Shown here piece by piece: positions 35,650-46,001 of a stretch of DNA of 64,000 nt; within the stretch, counting starts at the first letter, position 1, and every line of letters begins with the position of its first letter. The notes beneath the pieces were generated by a model that ran no database searches, had not been told where the DNA came from, and worked only from the letters and a program-made list of their open reading frames with translations. The stretch lies in NCBI RefSeq assembly GCF_017921835.1, contig NZ_JAGEMN010000001.1, positions 861,874 to 925,873 on the forward strand, given 5' to 3'. The DNA is from Sporosarcina sp. 6E9. Lineage in GTDB: Bacteria > Bacillota > Bacilli > Bacillales_A > Planococcaceae. Made by a program: the position numbers and the translations under genes.

Positions 35650-36297
35650 TTGCAATTTATTGTGACATATCAATGGGAAATTTTTATAACGATTGAAATA
35701 TTATCGGTCATTTCACTTCTAACTTTCGGGTTTTTACGCTATGTATTAAATAAACAAAGGTTAAGTGTATTAGCGATATTTACGTTTCTTTTGTTGCTTC
35801 TATTCGAAGCATTGCTGGGCATACTGATTTATCAAGAAACAAAAGAGATTTCTACATTCCAAATGATTATCGTCCTTTTTGTCGTTTATGCATGCACATT
35901 TGGGATTTTCGATTTTTTGAAATTGGATCGTTGGATGCGTAAAACAGTAGGGAAGTGGCGGCATATTGAACTTCTAACAGAGAGAGACTACGCCATTTTA
36001 AAGCGTCAAAAAGATCCGAAATATGTTGCGACAAAGTATCGTTTAACATCGTCGATTCACTTGTTTGTATTTTTAATTGGACAATCAATTTTATGGTTTT
36101 ACGGAACAGGAAGTTTCAATGAGATGTTAAATTTCTTAACAGATATGTCATGGGTTGAATCAGGAACAGCTGAACAATCGCCGTATGCAAATGAAGCGGC
36201 ATATTCAATTGGAATGATATGGACGTTAGTTTTTGTTATTGACTTCATATATTCTTGGTCGTTTACGATTTTTCCGGGGAAACAAAGTACCAGATAA
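35650..36297 (+). CDS. Membrane protein of unknown function
   Basis: This 215-residue protein has about five hydrophobic segments (two before residue 60, one near 70-90, two near 140-215). The TTG at 35650 follows GGGAGGAG; an upstream ATG in frame has no SD. The central cytoplasmic loop is basic (KLDRWMRKTVGKWRH). No family recognised. The next gene, DUF1540, starts 53 bp downstream with its own SD. Confidence 0.65.
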   Translation: MQFIVTYQWEIFITIEILSVISLLTFGFLRYVLNKQRLSVLAIFTFLLLLLFEALLGILIYQETKEISTFQMIIVLFVVYACTFGIFDFLKLDRWMRKTVGKWRHIELLTERDYAILKRQKDPKYVATKYRLTSSIHLFVFLIGQSILWFYGTGSFNEMLNFLTDMSWVESGTAEQSPYANEAAYSIGMIWTLVFVIDFIYSWSFTIFPGKQSTR

Positions 36298-36349
36298 CAT
36301 GTATCAATCCGCACCTCTGGCTCATTCTAACAGCAAGGAGGTGGAGCAC

Positions 36350-36505
36350 ATGGCACAAGAAATTTTATGCGAAGTGAATAACTGTAAATATTGGAGCAAC
36401 GGGAACAAATGTAGTGCGAAATCTATTTACGTAGTTAGCCAAAAAGGAAAACAAGCAAAAAGCAGTGAAGAAACGGATTGTAAGACGTTTGTGCCAAGAG
36501 ACTAA
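36350..36505 (+). CDS. DUF1540 small cysteine-rich protein
   Basis: This is a 51-residue soluble protein with four conserved cysteines (Cys7, Cys12, Cys21, Cys44) in the DUF1540 pattern CxVNNCxYW...C...DC, suggestive of metal binding. Function is unknown. An AAGGAGGTGGAG Shine-Dalgarno precedes the ATG. Terminator follows. Confidence 0.88.
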   Translation: MAQEILCEVNNCKYWSNGNKCSAKSIYVVSQKGKQAKSSEETDCKTFVPRD

Positions 36506-36516
36506 ATAAGTTGAAG

Positions 36517-36564
36517 AAAGAACCCGAAGAGAAGCTTTATAGCATACTCTTCGGGTTCTTTTTC
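36517..36564 (+). terminator. Terminator after DUF1540
   Basis: AAAGAACCCGAAGAG / CTCTTCGGGTTCTTT stem with a 15-nt loop and a T-run. Confidence 0.92.
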
Positions 36565-36577
36565 TATTGCAATTTTC

Positions 36578-36606
36578 TTGCAATTAAAAACGTTTGTTCG
36601 TATAAT
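36578..36606 (+). promoter_or_regulatory. Sigma-A promoter of the homing endonuclease gene
   Basis: TTGCAA, a 17-bp spacer and consensus TATAAT (36601-36606), 35 bp upstream of the chosen start. The endonuclease gene therefore has its own promoter, immediately behind the previous terminator. Confidence 0.75.
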
Positions 36607-36622
36607 AAGTATAAGATGATGA

Positions 36623-37795
<1,173 letters not shown>

Positions 37796-37995
37796 GTGAT
37801 AAAGGTTAGAAGGGATTGAACATGATGCAGCCCCTTTTCGTTTTTTAGATTTAGGTTTACATAATATAAATTATCGGTAGTTACGTTTCATTGAATAAGT
37901 ATACTCATGATATTGAGATAAAACCGAAAAAAGTACTTATTTTGTAGTTTTGTTTAAAACACACCTTTTAATTATTTTCTGTTAATCACTAAAAA

Positions 37996-38163
37996 TTAGT
38001 TGATCTCAATCCAAAACCTGTACATTTCCAAGATTCCTTTGTCTAAATAAAACTTGTGCGGATCTTCTTGATCTGTTCGATTGCCACCGTTTATAACAAA
38101 TGTATTTCCATCGTGGTCACTAATTATATCTGCTCTATTAATTCCTATTTGTATTAAAATCAT
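37996..38163 (-). CDS. Small hypothetical protein
   Basis: This 55-residue ORF starts MILIQIGINRADIISDHDG after GAGGAAAG with good spacing. It has no membrane segment and ends MYRFWIEIN. The composition (D/N/I rich) looks protein-like, but no family is recognised. It lies in the 420-bp gap between the endonuclease gene and the MFS gene; the rest of that gap shows only a weak hairpin after the endonuclease (about 37806-37850) and A/T-rich sequence. Confidence 0.5.
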   Translation of the reverse strand: MILIQIGINRADIISDHDGNTFVINGGNRTDQEDPHKFYLDKGILEMYRFWIEIN

Positions 38164-38202
38164 TCTTTCCTCAACGAATTGTTCTTTATTACTTTACCAA
38201 TG

Positions 38203-38236
38203 AAAAAACCGCAAAAAGTTAGATACTTTCTGCGGT
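38203..38236 (-). terminator. Terminator overlapping the 3' end of the MFS gene
   Basis: ACCGCAgAAAGT / ACTTTTtGCGGTT (minus strand) stem, then TTTTTTC. It includes the MFS stop codon. Confidence 0.8.
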
Positions 38237-39439
38237 AGTTTGCAGTGGTTCTTCCAATACGATATTTCTTCTTCTCATTTGTATAAAAAATAATGCTGTC
38301 AAACTTAGGCTAATCACACCAAAAACGACAACCATCAATTGTAACCCAATAATATCCAGAAATGCACCAGCTGTTAACAATACCACCTGGAACATAACGC
38401 GTTCTAACATATTTCTGAACGAGAAAAAACGACCATGATACTCTTTTGGCATTTGTTTTTGAAAAATAACCATTGCTGTCGGAAAAAAACAACCTAAAGC
38501 GAACCCTAATACAGCAAAGGCTGCTAACGTAATAAAAGTACTTTCAACAAAAAACAGCATAAATTCAGCCACGGCGACCATTGTTGCAAAGAAAAACAAA
38601 ATCATGGTCGTTCGCCATTTCTTCGAAATATATTTTACGGCGAATGCTCCGGCCATAAATGCGATTCCTTCAACGGTATAAACCAGACCTTTAATGGAGA
38701 CTGAATCTTGAATTTCACTGATATTAATGACCAGCAGATTAAAAGATCCAATGAAAAGTAATGGGATCAACGTCATAACTAAAGTCATACCTACCGCTGG
38801 ATAAGCTTTTAACACAGGAAAAACTTCCATGAAACCACCTGAATTGCCTGCGGTTTTTACCTTCGCTTCCCTTCCCTCTTCCTCATCGATACGCAGCATC
38901 ATCGTAAATAATAGAAGTGCTCCGTATGCAATCATCGAAATCCAGTACAATGAAATGAGCGTCCAATAGACAAGCATAATACCCGCAAGTGCAGTCCCAA
39001 TCACGCGTGAAATTGTTGCAACATTCATATGCAAACCATTCATTGTTAATAAATTATCATCTTTTACAACAAGCGGAATTGTCGCCTGTAATGCCGGAAA
39101 ATAAAACGTGGCCGACAGTTGTATACTAATCATAAACGCAACCATCCACCAAATCGATCCAGTACTAATCGCGACGAGCATGAATATTACGCTTAACATT
39201 CGTCCTAGTCCCGATATTAGAAGCACCGTTTTCTTCCTGGATTGGTCAATAACTTTCCCAGCAATTGGTCCTGCAACCAGGCCGGCTAGAAGGCCGACAG
39301 ACATGATTAATGCTTTCAAGAAATCAGATGGAACTTTTTCTTGCATAAACTCTAGATTCCCAATAATTCCGGTCCACAACCCCAAACCAGCTATCATTTC
39401 CCCACTCAATATTATCCAAACATTTCGATTTTTCCACAT
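38219..39439 (-). CDS. MFS transporter, EntS/MFS_3-like
   Basis: This 406-residue permease has about 12 membrane segments. It shows the MFS helix 2-3 loop GPIAGKVIDQSRKKTVLL, the LSATFYFPALQATIPLV segment typical of the EntS/macrolide efflux group (MFS_3), and GFALGCFFPTAMVIFQ in the second half. ATG 39439 after GGGGATAGGGG is chosen over an ATG at 39475 that lacks an SD. The substrate is unknown. It is downstream of nothing obviously co-transcribed. Confidence 0.82.
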   Translation of the reverse strand: MWKNRNVWIILSGEMIAGLGLWTGIIGNLEFMQEKVPSDFLKALIMSVGLLAGLVAGPIAGKVIDQSRKKTVLLISGLGRMLSVIFMLVAISTGSIWWMVAFMISIQLSATFYFPALQATIPLVVKDDNLLTMNGLHMNVATISRVIGTALAGIMLVYWTLISLYWISMIAYGALLLFTMMLRIDEEEGREAKVKTAGNSGGFMEVFPVLKAYPAVGMTLVMTLIPLLFIGSFNLLVINISEIQDSVSIKGLVYTVEGIAFMAGAFAVKYISKKWRTTMILFFFATMVAVAEFMLFFVESTFITLAAFAVLGFALGCFFPTAMVIFQKQMPKEYHGRFFSFRNMLERVMFQVVLLTAGAFLDIIGLQLMVVVFGVISLSLTALFFIQMRRRNIVLEEPLQTTAESI

Positions 39440-39507
39440 GCCCCTATCCCCGTTCTTTGTATGGTCGCATAACATTATATTTCGTCTTCCGAATTATTAT
39501 ACGATAG

Positions 39508-39542
39508 AAAAAATAAATAGTCACGGGAATTTTATCCCGTGA
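39508..39542 (-). terminator. Terminator after parC
   Basis: TCACGGGA / TCCCGTGA perfect 8-bp stem, 6-nt loop. On the minus strand TATTTATTTTTTC follows. Confidence 0.85.
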
Positions 39543-39551
39543 CCTTAATTT

Positions 39552-41984
39552 TTACTCTAATTCGGCTTTTGGATCTTTATAAATATGTGTCACTCGACCA
39601 TCTTTTTTCTCATCTGCAATGAAACTTCCATTTGAATACCGATCTACTAGCCTTAATGATCCAGCTAGAATTGGTATTTTATGATTTTTTTCAGTTGCTA
39701 ATACGATGATTTCATCATTTGTAGCCTTTTCAACACCAATGACTTCATGCGGATTTGATTGTAACTCTCTTAATACCACTACACCACGTTGTGCTCTTTT
39801 AGCGGTTTCAAATTCTCTTAAATTCATCCGTTTTGCAGCACCACGTTGAGTTGCAAGAACCAGAGAGGCGTTTGCCTCTTCACGAACGGCTACCAGTGAA
39901 ACTAATTGATCCTCATCTTTTAAATTGATACCTCTGACCCCAGCAGTTCTTACGCCAGTGACGGATAACTCAGCAAGCGGGAAACGCAGTGCAAAAGCTT
40001 GTTTAGTGAATAAAATAACATCTTCATCACCTTTTACAAGCTGAGCATCAACCATTTCATCGCCTTTACGTATTCCCATTGCTCGATATGAGCGATTATA
40101 CCTTCTTACTTCAAAGACACCGACGCTAGATTGTTTGATCATTCCATTTTTAGATACCGTAATGATATTAGCTTCTTCCTCAAAGTTCTCTAATCCAATC
40201 GCAGCGATTATCATTTCATTTTGTTCAAGTGGAATGATGCTTGAAATATGTTGTCCCAAATCTCTCCATCTGATATCAGGTAGTTCATGTACCGGTTGAT
40301 ATAGATAGTTTCCGAATGATGTAAACAGCAACAAATGATGCTGTGTATTCATTGGCGCTTCAAATAACATATAATCCGAATCCTTCATATCATGACCTGT
40401 TCCATTCGACGCGCTATAGGAACGAACGCTAGTCCGCTTGATATAGCCATCTTTTGTCACCGAAACATGTACTTCCTCACTAGGAATCAGAATATCGATA
40501 TCGACTTTGATTTCTTCAATTTTCTCTTCAATAGTGGACCTTCTAGGCTCAGAATATTGTTTTCGAATTGCTGTTAGTTCTTTTTTAATCACACTTGAGA
40601 GTTTTTTATCACTTTTTAAGATTGCATCCAATTTGTCAATTAGTTTTCGAAGTTCCGCGTCTTCTCTTTGCAACTCGGTAATATCTGTATTCGTTAATCG
40701 GTAAAGTTGTAACGAAACAATTGCTTCCGCTTGTACTTCTGAAAAATCGAATTTCGCAATAATATTATTTTTAGCGTCACGTTTATCTTTAGATCCACGG
40801 ATTGTTTTGATGACTTCGTCGAGGACCGATAATGCTTTCATTAATCCTTCAACAATATGGAGTCGATCCTTTGCTTTTTGGATATCGAATTGTGATCTAC
40901 GCGTCACAACTTCTTTCTGGTGGTCAATATATGCGTCAAGAAGCATCGGAAGAGACATCAATGTTGGTCTGCGTCCCGAAATTGCAATCATGTTAAAGTT
41001 ATAAGTGACTTGTAAATCAGTGTTTTTCAGCATGTATTGTAAAATCCCATTACTATCTGTATCTTTTTTCAACTCGATTACAATACGAAGCCCAGAACGG
41101 TCTGATTCATCACGTACATCTGCAATTCCATCGAGTTTACGGTCGATTCGAAGCTCATCCATACGTTTTACCATATTTGCTTTATTAACATCATATGGAA
41201 TTTCCGTGACAACGATTTGTGATTTCCCGCCTCTTAACTGTTCAATCGAAGTTTTAGCACGGATGATAAACCGTCCTTTTCCGGTTTTATAGGCAGTTTT
41301 AATGCCATCCGTCCCTTGAATGATTCCACCTGTCGGAAAATCCGGCCCTTTAATAACCGTCATTAATTCTTCTACGGTTACCTCAGGGTTCTCTAGTCGT
41401 AAAAGAACCGCATCCAGCACTTCATGAAGCGCATGCGGTGGAATATCTGTCGCATATCCAGCGGAAATACCCGTAGATCCATTCACCAATAAATTCGGGA
41501 ATCTTGCTGGAAGAACTGTTGGTTCCGGTTCAGTATCATCAAAGTTCGGGATGAAGTCTACCGTATTCTTACCAATATCGCGCAGCATTTCACCCGCAAT
41601 ACCTGAAAGACGCGCTTCTGTATAACGCATCGCTGCTGCAGAGTCACCATCGATTGAACCGTTATTACCGTGCATTTCAATCATCATATGACGTAATTTC
41701 CAGTCTTGACTCATACGAACCATTGCCTCATAAACAGACGAGTCACCATGTGGATGATAATTACCAATTACGTTACCAACAGTTTTCGCAGATTTACGAA
41801 ATGCTTTTTCATGTGTATTTCCTTCATGAAACATTGCATATAAAATTCGACGTTGTACTGGTTTTAAGCCGTCACGTGCATCTGGAAGTGCTCGGTCCTG
41901 GATGATGTACTTACTGTATCTACCGAACCGATCACCAACAACCTCTTCAAGTGGAAGGTCTTGAAATCGTTCTATATTTGTCAT
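39552..41984 (-). CDS. parC: DNA topoisomerase IV subunit A
   Basis: This 810-residue type IIA topoisomerase subunit cuts DNA during decatenation of daughter chromosomes. The catalytic Tyr121 lies in AAAMRYTEARLS. The quinolone-resistance region reads YHPHGDSSVYEAMVRMSQDW, with serines 82-83 and Glu86 unchanged, which is the usual sensitive form. The C-terminal six-bladed beta-pinwheel region begins near 500. It overlaps parE by 4 bp (ATGA). A terminator follows. Confidence 0.97.
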   Translation of the reverse strand: MTNIERFQDLPLEEVVGDRFGRYSKYIIQDRALPDARDGLKPVQRRILYAMFHEGNTHEKAFRKSAKTVGNVIGNYHPHGDSSVYEAMVRMSQDWKLRHMMIEMHGNNGSIDGDSAAAMRYTEARLSGIAGEMLRDIGKNTVDFIPNFDDTEPEPTVLPARFPNLLVNGSTGISAGYATDIPPHALHEVLDAVLLRLENPEVTVEELMTVIKGPDFPTGGIIQGTDGIKTAYKTGKGRFIIRAKTSIEQLRGGKSQIVVTEIPYDVNKANMVKRMDELRIDRKLDGIADVRDESDRSGLRIVIELKKDTDSNGILQYMLKNTDLQVTYNFNMIAISGRRPTLMSLPMLLDAYIDHQKEVVTRRSQFDIQKAKDRLHIVEGLMKALSVLDEVIKTIRGSKDKRDAKNNIIAKFDFSEVQAEAIVSLQLYRLTNTDITELQREDAELRKLIDKLDAILKSDKKLSSVIKKELTAIRKQYSEPRRSTIEEKIEEIKVDIDILIPSEEVHVSVTKDGYIKRTSVRSYSASNGTGHDMKDSDYMLFEAPMNTQHHLLLFTSFGNYLYQPVHELPDIRWRDLGQHISSIIPLEQNEMIIAAIGLENFEEEANIITVSKNGMIKQSSVGVFEVRRYNRSYRAMGIRKGDEMVDAQLVKGDEDVILFTKQAFALRFPLAELSVTGVRTAGVRGINLKDEDQLVSLVAVREEANASLVLATQRGAAKRMNLREFETAKRAQRGVVVLRELQSNPHEVIGVEKATNDEIIVLATEKNHKIPILAGSLRLVDRYSNGSFIADEKKDGRVTHIYKDPKAELE

Positions 41985-43954
41985 TCATAGTCCTCCTCAA
42001 CATGAATAAATTCATTATCTAATATATTATGGTCTTCAAGTTGGCCGAAATCGACATTTTCTTCAATCCAAAGTCGTCTAGGTTCAACTTTATCGCCCAT
42101 TAATGTCGTTATACGACGTTCAACTTTAGCGCCATCCTCAATTGTAACACGGATAAGTGTCCGGGTTTCCGGGTTCATCGTTGTGTCCCATAGTTGGTCC
42201 GCATTCATCTCTCCTAGACCCTTATAGCGTTGTAGTAAATAATTTTTCCCAATTTTTCCAATGGCCTCATCTAGATCAGCTTCAGTCCAAGCATATTCTA
42301 CTACTTCTTTTTTGCCTACACCTTTATAAACTTTAAATAAAGGTGGCAGTGCTATAAATACTTTTCCCGCCTCAATTAGCGGTTTCATATATCGATAGAA
42401 AAATGTGAGAAGTAGAACTTGAATATGAGCACCATCTGTATCAGCATCCGTCATAATGACGATTTTATCGTAAGCGGCATCCTCAATTTGGAAGTCAGCG
42501 CCTACTCCGCCGCCTATCGCATGAATGATCATGTTGATCTCTTCATTTTTCATAATATCTTCTAATTTTGCTTTTTCAGTATTAATAACTTTACCTCTAA
42601 GTGGCAAAATAGCCTGGAATACACGATCGCGCCCTTGCTTTGCGGAACCTCCAGCTGAATCACCTTCGACAAGATATAATTCGTTTCTAGCAGCGTTTCT
42701 TGACTGTGCAGGCGTTAATTTACCAGAAAGCAGCGTATCGGATCTTCTTCGTTTTTTACCTGAACGTGCATCTTCACGCGCTTTTCTTGCTGCGTCGCGT
42801 GCCTGTTGAGAACGAATTGCTTTCCGAATAAGCGATGCACTTAAATCGGCATTTTCCTCTAAAAAATAGAGCAGCTTTTGTGCAACAACTGATTCAGTGA
42901 CAGATCTTGCTTCGCTCGTCCCAAGCTTTCCTTTTGTTTGTCCTTCAAACTGAAGGATTTCTTCTGGAATACGGACCGAAATAATTGCAGAGATTCCTTC
43001 ACGTACATCTGCGCCCTCTAAGTTCTTATCTTTCTCTTTTAATAACCCAGTCCGTCTTGCATAATCATTAAAAACACGTGTCAATGCAGTTCTGGCACCT
43101 GTTTCATGCGTACCGCCATCTTTGGTTCGAACATTATTGACAAATGATAGCATTGTCTCAGAGTAACCATCGCTAAATTGGAAAGCAAACTCTACTTCGA
43201 TGCCTTCTGAAGCACCTTCTAAATAGGCTACTTCATGGAGGACATCTTTTTCTTCGTTTAAATATTCAACAAAAGCCTCGATACCTGATTCATAATGAAA
43301 TACTTCATGTTTGTCCGTATTTTCATCTTTCAAATCGATTTTTAATCCTTTTAACAAAAACGCAGATTCTCTAAGTCGTTCACTTATTGTTTCATAATGA
43401 TATTTTAAAGTAGAAAAAATGCTTGGATCGGGCTTAAAATGGATGAGCGTTCCTCTTTCACGCGTTGTCCCTAGCTTTTCTAGAGTCGTCGCGGGTTTTC
43501 CACCATTTTCAAATCGTTGACGAAATTTGTGGCCTTCTCGAAAAATTGTTACTTCTAGCCACTCTGAAAGTGCGTTTACAACTGCAGCACCAACTCCATG
43601 TAGCCCACCGCTCGTTTTGTATCCGCCTTGTCCAAATTTACCGCCCGAATGTAAAATCGTTAAGATAACTTCGGTTGTCGGCTTTCCTGTTTGGTGTATT
43701 CCCGTTGGCATACCGCGTCCATAGTCGCGAACACTGATGCTACCATCGTTATGAATCGTTACATCGATTTCGGATCCAAACCCGCCGAGTGCTTCGTCCA
43801 CTGCATTATCTACAATTTCGTAGACAAGGTGATGTAGCCCCCGTGAATCTGTCGAACCTATATACATACCCGGGCGTTTCCGTACAGCGTCTAACCCTTC
43901 AAGTACATGTATTGAATCATCATCATATTTGTAAGTATCTTGTTGTTTCGTCAA
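41981..43954 (-). CDS. parE: DNA topoisomerase IV subunit B
   Basis: This 657-residue GHKL ATPase subunit has VRKRPGMYIGST, the ATP-site EIVDNAVDEAL and GRGMPTG, the GGLHGVGAAVVNALS lid and the Toprim segment LYLVEGDSAGGSAK with MTDADTDGAHI. The start is TTG after GGAGGCGGG. It has a sigma-A promoter about 40-65 bp upstream. It forms an operon with parC in the order seen in B. subtilis. Confidence 0.97.
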   Translation of the reverse strand: MTKQQDTYKYDDDSIHVLEGLDAVRKRPGMYIGSTDSRGLHHLVYEIVDNAVDEALGGFGSEIDVTIHNDGSISVRDYGRGMPTGIHQTGKPTTEVILTILHSGGKFGQGGYKTSGGLHGVGAAVVNALSEWLEVTIFREGHKFRQRFENGGKPATTLEKLGTTRERGTLIHFKPDPSIFSTLKYHYETISERLRESAFLLKGLKIDLKDENTDKHEVFHYESGIEAFVEYLNEEKDVLHEVAYLEGASEGIEVEFAFQFSDGYSETMLSFVNNVRTKDGGTHETGARTALTRVFNDYARRTGLLKEKDKNLEGADVREGISAIISVRIPEEILQFEGQTKGKLGTSEARSVTESVVAQKLLYFLEENADLSASLIRKAIRSQQARDAARKAREDARSGKKRRRSDTLLSGKLTPAQSRNAARNELYLVEGDSAGGSAKQGRDRVFQAILPLRGKVINTEKAKLEDIMKNEEINMIIHAIGGGVGADFQIEDAAYDKIVIMTDADTDGAHIQVLLLTFFYRYMKPLIEAGKVFIALPPLFKVYKGVGKKEVVEYAWTEADLDEAIGKIGKNYLLQRYKGLGEMNADQLWDTTMNPETRTLIRVTIEDGAKVERRITTLMGDKVEPRRLWIEENVDFGQLEDHNILDNEFIHVEEDYE

Positions 43955-43992
43955 ATTCCCGCCTCCATCAAACGACTGTTCTTATATATATA

Positions 43993-44021
43993 ATCGTACC
44001 GCTTCCTAAAAAGGTTGTCAA
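43993..44021 (-). promoter_or_regulatory. Sigma-A promoter of parE-parC
   Basis: Reading the minus strand: TTGACA, 17-bp spacer, TACGAT. The -10 lies 39 bp upstream of the parE start. Confidence 0.75.
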
Positions 44022-44191
44022 ACCAACGTTTCTTGAAGCTCGCTCAATTAATTGTATAGAAAAAAGCTTTCAAATGCAACGAAGTGAAAAAATATTTACC
44101 TAAATCTTAGATTATTAGACCGTTGTAGCATGCGGGTAGTTCTGGTAAACTTAGACCATATGAACGACACAAAATGGTAGAGGGGTATATC

Positions 44192-44794
44192 ATGGAACTT
44201 ATTTTAATTTTATTGTTCGCCTATATTATCGGCTCAATCCCTTCCGCTTTGTGGGTAGGGAAATTATTTTACAAAATCGACATTCGTGAACATGGAAGTG
44301 GAAACCTTGGTGGAACGAACACATTCCGCGTGTTGGGAAAAAAAGCAGGTCTTGCTGTTACGATTCTTGACATTTTAAAAGGAACAGCTGCCACACTTCT
44401 TCCCTTACTTCCATTTTTCAATGAAACAACTGTCCACCCACTCATTCTTGGGGTCTTAGCTGTTATCGGGCATATGTATCCACTTTTCGCTAGTTTCAAA
44501 GGTGGGAAGGCTGTAGCTACTTCAGGCGGCGTAATACTGGCATATAACTGGCCATTCTTTATTATTGTACTAGCCGCCTTCTTTATCGTCTTGAAACTAA
44601 CAAAAATGGTGTCCTTAACTTCAATGATCGTAGTTGTGATTGCATTAATCTATACGGTGATTTACTATTTTTGGACCGGTGATTTGTATTTAATGATTTT
44701 GATTTTCTTCTTCGGGATCTTTATTTTTTACCGACACCGTGCAAATATTTCTAGAATCAAAGCAGGAACCGAGCCAAAAGTTAAGTGGATATAA
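44192..44794 (+). CDS. plsY: Glycerol-3-phosphate acyltransferase PlsY
   Basis: This 200-residue membrane enzyme uses acyl-phosphate to acylate glycerol-3-phosphate, the first step of phospholipid synthesis. Signatures: YIIGSIPSALWVGK, the active-site GSGNLGGTNTFRVLGKKAG, and GHMYPLFASFKGGKAVATSGG. ATG 44192 is placed 7 nt after GAGGGG; the earlier ATG 44174 overlaps no SD. It is divergent from parE, as in B. subtilis (yneS). Lipid synthesis and topoisomerase genes share this intergenic region. Confidence 0.95.
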   Translation: MELILILLFAYIIGSIPSALWVGKLFYKIDIREHGSGNLGGTNTFRVLGKKAGLAVTILDILKGTAATLLPLLPFFNETTVHPLILGVLAVIGHMYPLFASFKGGKAVATSGGVILAYNWPFFIIVLAAFFIVLKLTKMVSLTSMIVVVIALIYTVIYYFWTGDLYLMILIFFFGIFIFYRHRANISRIKAGTEPKVKWI

Positions 44795-44831
44795 TACAAT
44801 GGAGGTAGCCCATAGAAAGTAGGTGTCTCAA

Positions 44832-45125
44832 TTGAAAATTGTCGTATCAAACGAAGCACTCAATTGGTTTAAAGATGAAATGGAAGTAGTCCCAGGAGAT
44901 GCAATTCGATTTTTCGCAAGATATGGCGGTGCAAGTCCGCTCCACGAAGGTTTCTCACTTGGAGTGACAAAGGATCAACCTGATGAAATTGCCGCTCAAG
45001 TTGAACATGCTGGCGCTATTTATTACATAGACAGTCATGACAAATGGTATTTCCTAGAGCATGACTTACATGTGAATGTCGATCCCAAATTAAAAGAACT
45101 CACATACTCATATGAAAAAGCGTGA
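44832..45125 (+). CDS. yneR: HesB/YneR family protein
   Basis: This 97-residue protein is in the HesB-like/iron-sulfur biosynthesis superfamily but has no cysteine in the Fe-S positions: the visible conserved parts are EALNWFKDEM, DAIRFFARYGG and GFSLGVTKDQP. TTG at 44832 follows AGGTG and gives MKIVVSNEA; an earlier GTG 44823 is within the SD. It is next to plsY as in B. subtilis. Function unknown. Confidence 0.87.
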   Translation: MKIVVSNEALNWFKDEMEVVPGDAIRFFARYGGASPLHEGFSLGVTKDQPDEIAAQVEHAGAIYYIDSHDKWYFLEHDLHVNVDPKLKELTYSYEKA

Positions 45126-45149
45126 TCGTCAATCGATTCACGCTTTTTT
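45116..45149. terminator. Terminator after yneR
   Basis: AAGCGTGA / TCACGCTT stem with an 12-nt loop and T-run, overlapping the yneR stop codon; placed between convergent yneR and yneQ. Confidence 0.85.
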
Positions 45150-45193
45150 CATTTGAATTCAGTCTGTCGAAGCTATCGTAGCCGTTTTTGAAT

Positions 45194-45496
45194 TCATAGC
45201 AGTCCAAACCTTATTAATTGTTCGGACAACCCCTCATTTAGTAATATTTCTCTCTCATGTTCACCGAATAAATCGAAATGCGGGTAATCATCGCGCATAT
45301 CAATCCACTCACGCTTCAATCCGTAACGTTCGCCCCACCGGCTTAGTTTTTCAATGTCGGAACACCCAGCTTTTGTTACTGTTTTACACCCTGGAAATCG
45401 CTCATCGATCCAATAATGAGTCAGAAAGGCAATTTCTCCGTTACCAACGGCTTCTTTCCAAGCTATCAATTCATCTCTCTTAATACCGAAAGCCAT
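45194..45496 (-). CDS. yneQ: YneQ family protein
   Basis: This is a 100-residue soluble protein starting MAFGIKRDELIAWKEAV, with FLTHYWIDERFPGCKTVTKAGC and MRDDYPHFDLFGEHE; all are characteristic of YneQ. Function is unknown. It starts within the yneP stop (TAATG), so the two are translationally coupled, as in B. subtilis. Confidence 0.88.
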   Translation of the reverse strand: MAFGIKRDELIAWKEAVGNGEIAFLTHYWIDERFPGCKTVTKAGCSDIEKLSRWGERYGLKREWIDMRDDYPHFDLFGEHEREILLNEGLSEQLIRFGLL

Positions 45497-45921
45497 TAAT
45501 CTTTGTTCTGTTTAATTTCATTATATTTCGAGTCCCAATCTGGCGCTACTTTTGCAAGAGATACCGGCCGGAATGATTCCTTTTTCACCAGGACGTGTTC
45601 CGATGTAGCGGTTGCCGCAACTGTGCCGTCTTCATGGACAATCTCGTACCCGTATATGGTTCTTAATCTACCGTGCGACTCAATCCACGTTCGAACCGTT
45701 GCCTTTTGGCCATATTTCATCGACGCTTTATATTGGATGGATAGGTCAATGACAGGCGATAAATAGCCTTCTGTTTCAAGTCCAGCATATGTAAAACCCA
45801 AATCCTCAATTATCTTCGTTCGCCCAATCTCCATCCACACTAAGTAATTCGCATGATAGACAACACCCATCTGATCTGTCTCTGCGTATCTGATTTCAAT
45901 TTCCTTTTCGCTAATAAACAA
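45496..45921 (-). CDS. yneP: Hotdog-fold acyl-CoA thioesterase (YneP-like)
   Basis: This is a 141-residue 4-hydroxybenzoyl-CoA thioesterase-type hotdog protein. The catalytic region is RYAETDQMGVVYHANYLVWMEI with the Asp and the YHANY motif. TTG at 45921 after AGAGGTGAG is preferred; a longer frame to 45942 exists. Its substrate is an acyl-CoA, not identified. It lies downstream of citB as in B. subtilis. Confidence 0.87.
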   Translation of the reverse strand: MFISEKEIEIRYAETDQMGVVYHANYLVWMEIGRTKIIEDLGFTYAGLETEGYLSPVIDLSIQYKASMKYGQKATVRTWIESHGRLRTIYGYEIVHEDGTVAATATSEHVLVKKESFRPVSLAKVAPDWDSKYNEIKQNKD

Positions 45922-45959
45922 AGCACTCACCTCTATATCCATTATACAAAAGGAACGTT

Positions 45960-45989
45960 GAAAAAGGTGCCCGATTGCTCGGACACCTT
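45960..45989 (-). terminator. Terminator after citB
   Basis: AAGGTGtCCGA / TCGGgCACCTT stem with a 4-nt loop, TTTTTC on the minus strand. Confidence 0.85.
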
Positions 45990-46001
45990 CTACATTACCT
46001 C

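Noticed and set aside
39108..39542. Plus-strand ORF opposite the MFS gene
   Set aside because: Shadow of the permease with no SD or features.
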